Shown: piece after piece, positions 1-13,200 of the stretch
Position numbering within the stretch: position 1 is the first letter of the stretch
Layout: the number at the start of each line of letters is the position of its first letter
From: Pararge aegeria
Taxonomy: Eukaryota; Arthropoda; Insecta; Lepidoptera; Nymphalidae
Direction: 5' to 3'
Assembly: GCF_905163445.1 (NCBI RefSeq)
Contig: NC_053193.1
Coordinates: 8,556,001 to 8,620,000 of the forward strand
DNA: 64,000 bases
The notes under the pieces: model-generated
What the model saw: only the letters and a program-made list of their open reading frames with translations
Databases searched by the model: none
Told to the model about the DNA's origin: nothing
Position numbers and translations under genes: made by a program

Positions 1-1144
1 TATTTACAATGGAATGCCGTGGCGGTTTGCCACACCTCGTAACGAGGTTGCTGCATCCTTGAAAGGCCACATTCCTACGCCTCTATTTACGGTCTAAGCC
101 CTCATTTTCTTTCGCGATTGCAAATTAATGTCTGTACGACATTAAAAAAGTTGTCTGCTGTACTTAGTATGACCTCATTTTTCCTTTAAACCGGCTCATA
201 TAGTTAGTAATAACAAAACTTTTCTATTGGGGTTTTTGTACAGAGTATTTTTAGAAAATTATTTACAACAATGATATCAATTGCCTCAAATAGACAGCGC
301 GTTATAACCTGCAGTTATTTTTGTCATCATTTTTCTTATTTACGCATAAATCACAATGTTTTTTTGGGTTTGTTTCCCGGGTTAGGAATAAATGTTAGGC
401 ACTGGGTCTTTCTGTGCCCGTTTCTGTGAGAAACTTTTAGTATCGGTACAATTAAGGAAAAAGTGTTAGTTATTATAAACTAACGCGCATACAAACAGCG
501 TAGAGGGTCTAAGCTTTTTATAATGAGGACATCTCCGGCGCAGTGGTGAGTGCTGTGGCCTTACAAATGGGAGGTCCCTTATTCGATCCCCAGTGGGTAT
601 AATTTTCTCTGGTCCAGTCCACGTGCAGACAAAGACGAGCTGTCAAGCGATTTTGCGTTCCCTTGCAAGCTAATATATTAGCCCGCCATCATCTCAGACT
701 GCTTCATCTTACCATCAGGTGAGTTTGTTTTCAAGGCAAGGGTTAACTTGTGATAGAAATTTGAAAAAAACCTTTCTCATATTAGATAGGAAATCTGTGT
801 CAAATTTGCATTAATAGGATGTCGATGATCGTAATGATGTTTTTTCACCAAGTTATTTATAACAATGGTATTTGTCAGCATATGTATGTGTGTCGTTGAA
901 TATAACTAGGTATATTAGTAATATGAGGTGATTAGTAATATTATTAGTAATATGATTACTCTGTGATGGTGGTGTCAAAGGAAAACTATGGATCTGCACT
1001 AGTAGTTCGCCTTTAACTAAGACCTTGAGATGTAACTTTTAACGCCTACCACCCCAATATGTGTGATGACCAATCGGATATTTTTTCCTACCTTTATTAT
1101 ATCAATGATAATAATGTAAACTTACGTTATTTTTTTTGTTGCAG
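1..1144. other. IRSp53 intron upstream of first visible exon; no exon seen
   Basis: Apart from the SINE at 530-770 this stretch is AT-rich with no conserved reading frame. A short perfect hairpin (CCTCG/CGAGG, loop TAA) sits at 36-48. The missing IRSp53 start exon was sought here and not found, so it must lie before position 1. Confidence 0.5.
530..770 (+). repeat. tRNA-derived SINE, family B (GGCGCAG head), decayed
   Basis: The head TCCGGCGCAGTGGTGAGTGC and the 3' body (ACCATCAGGTGAG ... GGGTTAACTTGTG) match the copies at 18777, 22113 and 49508. The B-box-like GGTTCGAT is degraded to TTATTCGAT. Confidence 0.7.
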
Positions 1145-1220
1145 AATATCTTGGACAAGTTCAACCCTGGCGCACGACAGATGATAATGGCTGGTAAAGC
1201 ATATCTAAAGGCATTACATG
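1145..1220 (+). CDS. IRSp53: IRSp53 exon a (IMD helix 1)
   Basis: The acceptor TTGTTGCAG ends at 1144 and the donor GTAAGT starts at 1221. It encodes residues 1-25 plus one base of Gly26; the FNPGARQMIMAGKAYLKAL segment matches the first IMD helix, where vertebrate IRSp53 has FNPSLRNFIAMGKNYEKAL. Confidence 0.9.
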
Positions 1221-4200
1221 GTAAGTGCTCCTTCTTTTTTCTGCTTACCAATGCAAACTAATATAACTGGAGCTGGAGATTGAAAATTAAATGAGCTCGG
1301 ACTCATAACAAAAAAAAATCCTTTCGGTAAAAAGTTTATTGAGAAGGGTTAAGTTAGTTTTAATTTATTGCGGGTAAAAGCGCAGCTATAAAAAAAAACA
1401 CAATTAAGTTTTATTTACTAAGGTCATTCTCCATTAACTAAAATAGATGAATTGCACGCACGTAAAAACAGTACGTAAAGTAGTGTAAAAAGGCGGTCTA
1501 AGACAATGTCTTACCGATACCTGAGTACACAATGTATTAATGAATTGATTATAATCTATTTTTAAACTAGCAATATCCCATATTGGCTTCTAAACATTTT
1601 CAATGAACGAGTTGCCTTAAGTTAAAGATTATTTCAAATCATACTGGCTTATAGTTACTAAGATTAGAGTGTCCAACGCTCCCAGGCCAATCGAATGGCC
1701 AGATGTTCGTGAAAATGCGACTTAAAGTTCTCTTCGAACCACAGCGCAAAGAGAAATTCCAGATCTAAGTTTTCGCAGTCAAACACCCATTGTTACCGAC
1801 TTTGATCGAAGACTAAACATCGTAACACTTTATGTTTCCTATTTATAGGCCAGTAAGGAAGCAAATTTCGTTACGTCGTCAAATTAATTCAATATTATAC
1901 GTTACTAAATAGGAGACAATTAATTTATATACCGTAAGCCAAATGGTTGCATCTATATGCAAAACCTTAGTTGTGCTTGTTTGGCTTCGGAACTAGGGCG
2001 TAGTTGGTGCCAAATTGTCTCTGTTGGCTTATCTAGCGTATTATACTCGACGCTAGAAGCAATAAACTTTACCATTGTGCGGGGATGTATTGCTCTTGAT
2101 ACTTGGTTTTACGGCAGGCAGGATTTCTTTCGAGTGTTGACGCTTTCAGCGGCTAAGACGTTAAACGGTCTCACGGCATATAGCCTGAGTTAAACTCTCG
2201 TCGTTCCATCGTAAAATCGATCGTTTAACTGCTTACAAAGTTCTAGATCAGGGAAATGTGGTTCCCCTAGATACAATAAACTTTGCCATTGCGCGGGGAT
2301 GTAATGCTTTACTCGATTTAACGTTGAGTATCGTTGGTTTCCATAAGCAGTCGGCATCCATGGTTTAATGTCACCGTATAGTTAGTAACTTTGAAATCTA
2401 GAATGAAACTTATTTTAACAGCCATTTTTTTTCATGTTAACAGCTTAACATCCAGTTAAGCAGATAAACGCATTCACTTTTTATGGCTTTCAATCTCGAT
2501 AGGCATTCCTAATTCATCGTTTCGCGACAGTTATCAAGGTTCCAGATCTAGAATATGATTTCGTTCGAAGCATAAACTCTCAACCGAGCCGGGATTTATT
2601 GTTCTTGATACTTAGTTTTACGGCTGACAAGATATGTTTATGTGTTGACAGTTTTTCCAGCTAAGACGTTTAAAGTTTTTACGATTTATGGCTTTTGATC
2701 ATCCATTGTTTAATGACACCCAAAAAACTTACACAATATTTGAATTTTAAGTCCATTTATGAAAAGGTACTTTACTTCGCTTTTGTTTATTCTATGACGC
2801 TGCAGTCTAATCAGGTTTGCATTTCAAACTTGCTAGGAGAATGTCAGTTTTGATATCCATACATACTCTTTATTAAAGAGGAAAATTTTATAACTCAGCG
2901 GTAAAGCTTTTCAGGTTGGGTGGTGAAGTAAAAATACATGAAATGTGTCCTTGGTTTTACACTTTAAGACCGGAAGATCCTAAACCGTTACGTTGTTATA
3001 CCTATTTGAAAAAAATAATCCCTAAACAGATATTTGATGTATTGATGTGACCTTCTGACATGCACACCTTGACAACTCACTGTAAATTAGATATAACACT
3101 TTTTTTTCTTTTGCGTGTAAAATCAGTAAATCGACTCGTCACACAAACGTTCTCTTATGCCTTGATGTCCCCCCGATTCTACATAGTTTATAGTATTCAT
3201 TATATTAATTCAGATAAAAAGAAAACTATACTGATTTTGCTAGCGAAAACCTATCTCATGTTTTATTTTCAATAAGATAACTTTGATATTTAAAACCAGT
3301 TGCCAAGCATTTTTTTTTCCACAGATTTTTCTATACTATTTTATCTACTCTTTTGATTTAATCTAATATAATAACTACGTAATTTTCGCACCAGGTGCGG
3401 CAGCCGCTTCTCGCTTGTACGTCGATGCAGTGGGGAAACTCGGACGGCAGGCTCAGCAGGGGACTTGGGGAGGATGCGCCGACATTGGTAATATATTATT
3501 TCTACTTTTTAACAATGACAAAACGGAGCGTTTGTAGAACTAAGGAACTGACAAATAAACGTGGGATAGCGGTAGAATATTTGCGAAGAGTTTTTGAATT
3601 CAGAATAGTTATGTTTCGACGTAACGCCAACATTTATATTTAAGGCCCTAAATTCCTTCAGTGGTTCTTAAATGTACCGTAAAGATCTGGAATGTCATTC
3701 CAGTTTCCGTTTTCCCCACCACCTTTTTATATGTATGATTCATCATCATCATCATCTACTGCAACTTAGGCTATATCATCACTTATTTATTACTTATAAT
3801 TTCGACTAAAGCTAAATAATTACCTACCTACGTAATAAAATAAAAAAAAAACACGACCGTGAAACACTGCACGAATTTTCTAATTTGAATCCGAATGCGA
3901 ATCATTATTTTTACTTACTTTGAGGTGATATTCCTGATGTAATTATACGCGTTAACTTAAAATAAAAGAAAAGACGGTGCTCTTCGTCTTCAGGTTCTCA
4001 ACACAAACTTTTTCACGAAATAGGCCTGGCTTCAATAACATGTTTGATGACTACGGCGCTAGATGGCGCTCCTTCGATTCCATACAAATCATAATTACTT
4101 TCACGCGACCGAATAGACGTACGTAAAAACGTCACAAACATTGTTACAAAAATCCACTTATTCTTTTGCATATGACTATCTGTGTGATATAATCTTACAA

Positions 4201-7200
4201 TTTATGAATGATCCTTACTTCTATTTTAAATTAAAATCTATTTATTGAGACAAAGTTTCTAATGTACGACCCTAATCACTGTTAGTTTTAATCACATACA
4301 ACTCTTTGGTTATGTGCTTAATTTGTAAGCGGCCCGATCTGTCTTGAGTACAAGATTGAGTAATATAAATACCAAGTTATTTAGACATCTGTTTGAATGA
4401 CTTAGTTAATTAGTTTTCATGTCGTACTACGAGAAGTTTCCTTCGTATGTTTGTGACAAAACGGATGTAGTGGATCAGGTTTCGTAAATACAATGGTTTT
4501 ATAGTTAGTTTTGTTAACATATAGATTACACATTTGTGTTTTCATATAGTTTACACATTTTCATTGATTTATGCTTATACTATAGTCTATAATATTGTAA
4601 AAAGGAATATTTTTTTTGTTTATGTATTTGTGTGTGATAAACTAAAACTTTAAATCATCCTTTTACCATGAGGACAGTTTTTTTCGGTTTAACTCAGAAG
4701 TACCTTACATAGGCGATTATCTAATTTTAATAAGTTAGTAGATACATACTGTTATAGTTTAGTAGATTACGTTTACGAGAAACTGATATGGTGATAACTA
4801 AGTTTGTTGTGGGTTTCTACTTACCGCACGGTTTTTTATAACCTTCAGTTTACAGTTATCGATTGTAGTTGCAAACATCAAAATCAATATATTTCAAAAT
4901 TCAAAATTCAAAATTCATTTATTTCAAGTAGGCCTAATATAAGCACCTATTGAATAAAGAACTCTATTTGAATACAGGAAGTTTATTTCCACTTTGATAT
5001 AAGTTCCTTTGTCCCTTAAGTTTCCTAAAACATTATATTCATCATATCATCCCATAACTGGCCCACTAGGGGGTACGGGCCCCCTCCCATAATGAGAAGG
5101 GTTTAGGCCGTTTTTCACCGCTACAGTCGCCCAGTGCGGATTGGTGGACTCCAAACACCTTCGAGAACATTATGGAGAACTCTCAGGCATGCAGGTTACC
5201 TCACGATATTTTCCTTCACCGTTGAAGCAAATGATATTTGAATTGCCTAAAACGCACATAACTTTAAACTACAAAGTTAGAGGTGCGTGCTGGGATTAGA
5301 ACTCGGCCTTTCGAAAGTGAAGTCGAAGTCCCCCACTGGGCTATCACCGCTTCGTTAAAACATTAAATTAATAAACTAAAATAGTTTATGGTTTCAACAT
5401 AGATACCTACAAAAATATGAAATAAATTGTTCCAAACCAGCTGATTATACTTTTGACGCAAAAAATTTTACTTCTACAACAATAAAATTGCGTGACCTAA
5501 AGGTATAATTTTAGATAGATATATATAACCTTACTTCGCTTCCAGGTACTGCTCTTATGAAGGTTGTGGAGGTGTATCGGGAAATTCAAGATCAACAGAT
5601 GAACATCGTAAGTTATGTTATACTTCGGTTTATTTATTTTTACATCTTGTTAGTACGGCAGGGCCACTTACACTAACTAGATGGAACTAAATATTTTTTT
5701 GGATACCTATAACACTAATGAACGAAAGATGACATTAAATATCATATATTTATATTTTATCCAACGAAAATGATTAAAAATGAATAACAATAAATAAAAG
5801 ATTAACATTCTATCATTTATATAATAGAAGTATTCGCACGGATCACCAAAAACTTTTTCGGCTATGTAATTTTAATACACAAGGGACATATTTAATACCC
5901 CCTCATAAGCAATTTTTTTGAGAAATAATATATAGAGTATATTATTACTACATAAAGTATTATTATATTTATATTTAATAAGATTGAGCAATCTAATGAA
6001 AGTAGGAAAAAAGCGGGGCAAAGATTTAATCTTTACGCTTTTGTTTTTATTAAAGGGCTGACATGGAGACCTAATAAAGAGTATATCCTTATTTGGACGA
6101 TAAAGCACCTGCTATAAAAAGTTTTTCCTTCAATTGTTACTTGAGAAGTAATAATACAAAAGATGTTTGTCTGTTATAGCTGAAGGCGTTCTACGTGGAT
6201 TTACTCGTCCCCCTAGAGACCAATCTTGAGAAAGATACGAAAGTTGTACAGGTTGGTATATGTTTTTATTAGCTTATTAGTTGTTGCCTGCGACTTCGTT
6301 CGCCTGGAAATGTTGATGTGTATACCTATGTTATTATATCTGACCTCTGACTATACAAAAAAGCATGCCGAGCATATCTATCGGAGACCGTTTATTATTT
6401 CGGGATGCAAAGCAGCATATATGCTACTTATTGCAGACAGTTTATCTCTGTGCTAAATTTCATTTTCATTTCAAATCCGTTCAGCCGTTCTGGAGTTATT
6501 GAGTAGCAAACAACAATCCATCCAAACGTTCGCATTAATAAAATTAGTATTGATTTATGGTTTTTATAACAAACACAATGTGTTCGTCTTGGTCTTACAG
6601 GGATTTCTTACCGGTTAAGTAAATATATCTGCAAACTTCAAATCGTTAAAAAATATTCGGACTATACTTTGATACTTTATTTCCCTCCTAATGTATAAGG
6701 GCTCATTTACTGTAATTTACTTATACTGAAAAGCCTGTGCTGAGTATTGCGTTATCTAAATAATACATTTTCGCCTTTCAATGAATAATATATAAGACAA
6801 TCATTTAAATTTAATATATAAGGTCGAACTGATAATAATAGATTAAGATAAAATATTTAAATTGTAGTCACGTTCTCAAGCAATTGTTGTTTTGTTGACT
6901 GTAATAATTTATCTCTATTGTTGCGCGTTTAAAGTTATGATTGACATTTATAATTAAGTTAATAGAACGCAAATATTATGATTTAAATTCGCGTTACACG
7001 TTGCAGATACGAATTAACGAGCTATTATGTATATCAGAATTAAAAATATAGTAAGGGCAAAGCTCAAACAAGCGTTGGGCGATTATGCAGTATAAACGAG
7101 TATATAGTTAAACTTACAGCGTAGTCAAAAAGCACTTTAAATTATTAAATAAACCAAGGGTATTGATCTGATGTCGTTCGTATTATTTTTGATAGGCTCT

Positions 7201-10200
7201 GCCTATATCAGAAATTATAGAATAAGAACAATTTACCAAAACAAACTAAGCCAATGTGGGTTATGAAGGACAAAATCTCCTGAGGAAGCTCCGTAGTCGG
7301 TACTTTACGTGTCTAGACAGCAACGACTGATAATACATGCCAAGTAGCACATACAATCTTTACTCAGGGTTTTCTGATTTGATCCGGACGTGGGTCTTAT
7401 GCACGGTCACTGACTTAAATAAATAAAGCCTTTATTGCTGATATACAGTATGTACATTATGTAAATTTAAATTATTAACACTAATATCTCGCACTTTAGT
7501 TAATAGTAATCAGCGCGTCTCCTGACGCATAGGCCTCCTCCAGGTGTTTCCATGTGTGCCGGTTCCGGGCTTTCCTTGACCATAGTATGCCTGCCGTCTG
7601 CTTGATGTCATCAACCCACCGCTTCCTTTGTCTACACTTTTTTCTTTTTGAGCCATCCCTAACTTCCCATTCAGTGAAAGCTTTGGTCCATTTCTCGCGT
7701 TTCTCGCGAAGCATATGCCCTGTCCATGTGACAGCATCTTCAAGCTTAGTGATTTCTCTTAAGTCTTTGCACCTCCTCCTATCCTTTCTAGTAAAGCCTA
7801 ACATGCTGCGTTTCATACCACGTTGTCAAGATACGGTCACAGACTTAATACTTTTCTAATAAACCCAACCGGTTCATAAGTTACCCCAAGTCCAGGTCCT
7901 ATCCTCATCTTCCTTTCCACTCTGTTTCGCTCAGGAACGCGCAGGTGTCCCTGTTGCAACCTTGAGGGGGTCATCAGCTACAGTCCATCAAAAACAATCA
8001 CAACGTGTACCTAAAGTATCGTAATTTAACTTTTTTACTTAAAATATACAGTATACATTGTTTTTTAGAAAAATAAATGATTATTAATATTATTATTATT
8101 ATACCTAACATAGGGTCCAGTAGGGTACAAACAACTTTCTTCTTATTTAAAATTCAATTGAATAATTGTATTCTTATCAAACATGTTTATTTCAGTCTGA
8201 ACAAAAAAGGTTTTTGCAACAACATAAACTGCGTTCTGAAAGCTACAGCAAGGCCGCAGCTACCATCAAGAAGCAAAGAAAAAAGAAGACCAATGTCACA
8301 AAAGTCGGTTCAGCCATGGATAAAGAGATGAAGGTAATATTCATTTACAACCGTATATAAAGCGGCAGAAGTTATTTGTAGGTCTGTACACACAAATCTC
8401 AGGAAATTATCTCACTTTAATAAAGAAGCAATTCTCGTAGAAATGTAAGCATATTTCGTGTATCTCGGAAAGGGTTTTAAAGATTTGAATCATATTTTTG
8501 TTAAGTTTAAGGTTTTGCTTCTTAAATTGGTCTTCTAATGTCTTGACCACAAAACCACGATTTGAAGCAAGAAACAAAAATAAGAACAACTTTATATCGC
8601 CATCACGTAAATCGATAAGATACTTGTCACTAGTATATAGTACCTAAAAATTTTGTAAGATTGCATAATAATTTAATTCTTAAACATTGATACTCGTATG
8701 TTGGGCGTATTAACATATGAAGCGAAATTTATTTTCTAATTAAAATAAGAAGATATATTTTTAATGTGTTTGTATTTATTTATTTTATTTTTCTATTTTT
8801 AACGAAAAGATTGTATACATTTTAGGACGAGTTAATAACCTACAAGATAGAAGTTAATAACCTAGAAGATAAACTTAAAAACCATAACGGTTTTTAAGTT
8901 TATCTTAACAAGTTTCATCGTTTGTACAGTAAAATACCGCGGGCAATAATCAGTCGTTCGTTATATTATATTTAGCTTCTTAATTGATAAAAGTACGGTA
9001 ATAAAGGTACAGGTAAGAAGATATTCACTGATTTTTTTAGGTTCTAACTTATAACATCAAGCTCATTGACAGTACAGAAGCCGTAATGCTTAACCATGGT
9101 ACACCAATACTACTACGGTCTACTAGGGTCTCGTAAACGGCACAAGACTGTAGGATATGGAAATGTAAGGACAGCAGCGGATAGGGCGACTTTTTCATTT
9201 TGTAAGGCAAAGAGACAGTTAGCAGTCTTGTTGAGGTTGAGATGATGATATTGATAAAACTACAGGGCAGAGTTGGGAAGGGGTTAAGACCGTAGTCCAC
9301 CACGCTGGCCCAGTGCGGATTGGTGGACTACGATTTATCGGTGCAAAGTTATACAGACAATATTATATATTTAGCAATGTTTACGTAATAAATAGAATAA
9401 ATTACAAAACAACAATTAATTACAAGAGAGAAGTTTATAATTAATATTCCACAAGATTTCGGAGGTTTGTTTTGATAATACCACTCCAGACTCCCAACAG
9501 ATAATAATAGAGCCCGTAACTTGACGTTCAAGTTAACTCTTGGAGTGCTTCGCAACAACATCGTCACGGCTTTTCGGGAAAACGAAATACAAAAAACACA
9601 CTGAATAGAGAACCACCGCCGAACTTCCGCCGAACTTTTTAGTCTGTTAATAAAGGTACTCCAAACTTAAAATATTAAAAAAAATCATTTTGTAAAAACA
9701 CTTACGTTGTTATCAAGGAATGAACGCAGAATTCACATGTAAGGTAGAAAGTTATGCGTAAATAAATATAGCTACAAAAAATTATGTCACTACTAAACTA
9801 ATTATCACTAAACTTAATAGGTAATCAACATGGCTCTTATGAATAAAGTGCCTAAAGAACGAGATTAAATGACAAAGATAATATAAGATTCCATTAATTT
9901 ATATTACAGAGCATGCAGATATTGGAAGAGGAGAAAACTAAATTGGACGCTTTCTGCGAGCAAAGCTTGAAGAATGTAAGTTTATTGCTTAATAACTATT
10001 TCATTAACCATTACAGCCTTTTCATAGGAGCGCGTGCCCAGCATAATGAATTCTTTAATGCTGATCCCGCTGGCCGTAATTTTTTCCTACTGAATTTGAA
10101 GTTAAAATTTCCTAATAAAAAGTCACATTAAAATAACCCTTTTCATAAAATTTGCATTATGTCGAAATTACTGTATAATATCAGAGTAAATGTGGCTTGA

Positions 10201-13200
10201 ACCTAGACTATCCTGAACCTAGAAACTGTTTCTTAGACGACGGCTCCCAAAACAACGGTCTTCAAAAAATTCTCGTTTGTATATAAGTTTACTTCAAATA
10301 TCTAAAAAAATATGTGATCAACAGGCAATGACACAAGAGCGAAGGCGATACGGGTTTGTACTGGAACGCCAGTGTTCCCTAGCGAAACACTGGCTAGCGT
10401 ATCATTCAGCTGGTGCATCGGCATACAATGTCGGTTTGGAAGAATGGCTCGAAGTATCAAGGACCCGGGAGTTCTTGCCGTCCAATGTTGAGGCCATGTT
10501 TGTCAGTAGAATGAGGGTAAGACAACATTATTCATTATTTAAATAAAATATAAACTACAATTTATATTGACATCAACTTTGTAGTTGTATTGACATATAT
10601 TTCTTTTTGATAAAATGCATTACCTGATGGTTTGATTCGCCGTTTAACTAATAGAATGTGTCCCTAATACTCAAACCTCTGTCAGCATCTTCGGTTTTGC
10701 GATTTTAACTTCTGTTCTTTTCCAATTCCAATTTATATTGTATATCAGCACGGCTAACTTGGGCAGGAGACATTTTTATCACCGAAGAAAAATGAAATCG
10801 TCTACCACAGTAGGAAATAACATACAAATAGCATATGTGTAATAATAAAACGGGGTAAACTTCTTCCATCCCTATTGACATGCTTTGACAGGTGGACACG
10901 TCAATTTTATCCTTTGTCAGGAGATACAATTGGGGGATATAATGGGGGGATATAATTTTTGTCTTCTGTCTATTTTAGCCGTGCAAATGGGTAAAGGGTT
11001 AATAATTAATCATTTACATTTTTGTACGCTATGTCCCTAGCTCAGAGAATCTTTACTTCAGTTTGGGTATACTTCATAAAAACGGATCACTGTTTACAGC
11101 AAGTATCATTCTGGGCCGATGAGGACGTATATGCCAGTCCTCGCAATGGTGATGACGATGATCGTGCTTCAGTTGGATCGGCGTTGCGTAAAACAAGATC
11201 AGTCGACGCCTCCTGCCTTGATGTCAGGTCTATTGCAGACCTCGGATCACCAACACATGGTTTGTCTAGAGCCAAATCAGACCTGAATTTACAAGCTAGT
11301 CTCCATAGTGCAGAACAAGGTAAATCTTTTAAAACTTTTCCTATCACATCACAACCATAAAGTATGGGAACACTATATCACACAGCACAGTTTGTAAGAG
11401 AACAGGTTAAAAAAGCAGATGAAGGTAGAAAGAGTGATCTTCAAGCTAAAGAGCGATCACTTCTAGACAATCTTAAGGTTTGAAACATGTCGAAAAGAAG
11501 GACATTGTTGAAGCAATAATTAACGGCTCTGATTGTAAATGGAGCAACATAAACAGAACAACACTTTGCATGGCATGCAAGGAACACGTCCTACAGAGGG
11601 CAACCCGGGAGACCTAGATTTTATGCCTTATATGCCTGTAATAACATCAGCAACCGTGACCTTCAAACTGCAAACAGCAATACTGCTTGGTGGAAAAAAA
11701 AACATGGCGGTGGTACTTCCCCGACTGAGCTCTGTCACAAAAAGCTCTAAAACTGTTTATGCTTATACTACTATTAGGGGGGTTGTGTAAACATATCGAT
11801 CTTAATATCGAAATTACCTAAATCAATACGCACATCATAATAATATACATTTCAATCTGCAAAGTAAATATGATGCACATTTATACATATCACATGTACA
11901 TAAATATAGATTAATGTTGCTACTAATGACTGCATAGTGCAAGGTAATGATTTTATACGTCGACTTTAAATCCATTCAGAGTATTCGCGCATTGAATTTC
12001 GAAATGAGCTTAGTCCAAAAGCAAATGACCCTGACCGTAAAAGAGATTTTTAAATACCTGTTCCAATGAGCAGGCATTTGGAATTATTTAAAGTGGTACC
12101 AACTATAATATAATCAAAATCTTCCAAATATTTAAGCGTAATTTTATTCATCAGACTTATTTTTAATTTCACTTTTCATATTCTTACGTAATATTTTATA
12201 TGTACTCAGTCCATTTTAGGTAGTTATTTTTCTTCATAATCGTTAATTGTTAATGGAAATTACAACTTGAACCATTTGTGTAAGTTTTTCAATTAATAAA
12301 ACAGCGTTTACCGTTGATTATTTTTTTCGTTAACTGACAAGTTCATACCTGCGTGGATATATTAGATATTTCCAAACATCATACGGCAGGTTTTCAAAAT
12401 GTGTCACCATGCCTATTGAAGAGCATTAGATGCACTGGAAAACACATTAAGGAGGTGTTTAATTTCAGATACAGATATGCGTACAAAGACTCGACCTTCA
12501 TCAATCGCTCCACCAACATCTACATCGCGTGATCCACCATTGGCCCGTGCATTGTATGCGTATGCAGCGGCCGGCGACAACCAACTCAGTTTCCAACAAG
12601 GCGACATACTCGCCCTATTGGGTGATAGAACGAAAGGCTGGCAGTATGGAGAGAACTTGCGGACACACAGCGCTGGATGGTTCCCATTGGCTTACACTGA
12701 ACAAATTATTACTGAGGATACAGGGTACGTACAATGATGCATTATATTTATTTATTTATTTCATTAGATATACCAACCATTCACTGTATTATCATTTATA
12801 ATTTTATAGTTTATAGTCCGAGTACAGTTATCACTTTCAGGTATACTTACAAGTATACACAACATTGAAGTAAGTCGATAGAAAACCCGCAGAAAGGTGG
12901 TGACAACTGTATTCTGATCTACCGTAACAGCACAGCAAACTCAACTTAATACCACTTATATTATAGACGTGAATATTTGTGATTTCTTTATAAACATTTA
13001 GAAATGAGTCAATGTGCTTCGTTTCCTTTTCCTTTGGTAAAACACTATAAATCAAAATATTATCAAGTTAGTTTAGAACTATTCTGGGCTTAAGAAATTT
13101 AACAAACATACATTTTTGATTTGACGACCTCCCTCGCGCAATTGATTAACGAGTAGAGGAGTATATATATTTATTGGAATTTATTATTTTTTTTACGCTA

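Noticed and set aside
1957..2193. 78-codon gene in the IRSp53 intron
   Set aside because: Lies in the degenerate tandem repeats, and the sibling units do not preserve the frame.
3160..3790. CRISPR array or bacterial-type operon
   Set aside because: No regularly spaced repeats; introns, SINEs and LINEs show eukaryotic nuclear DNA. CATCATCATC near 3740 is only a microsatellite.
9894..9909. Alternative IRSp53 exon or isoform boundary
   Set aside because: No second acceptor or donor pair keeps frame; the single model explains all conserved residues.
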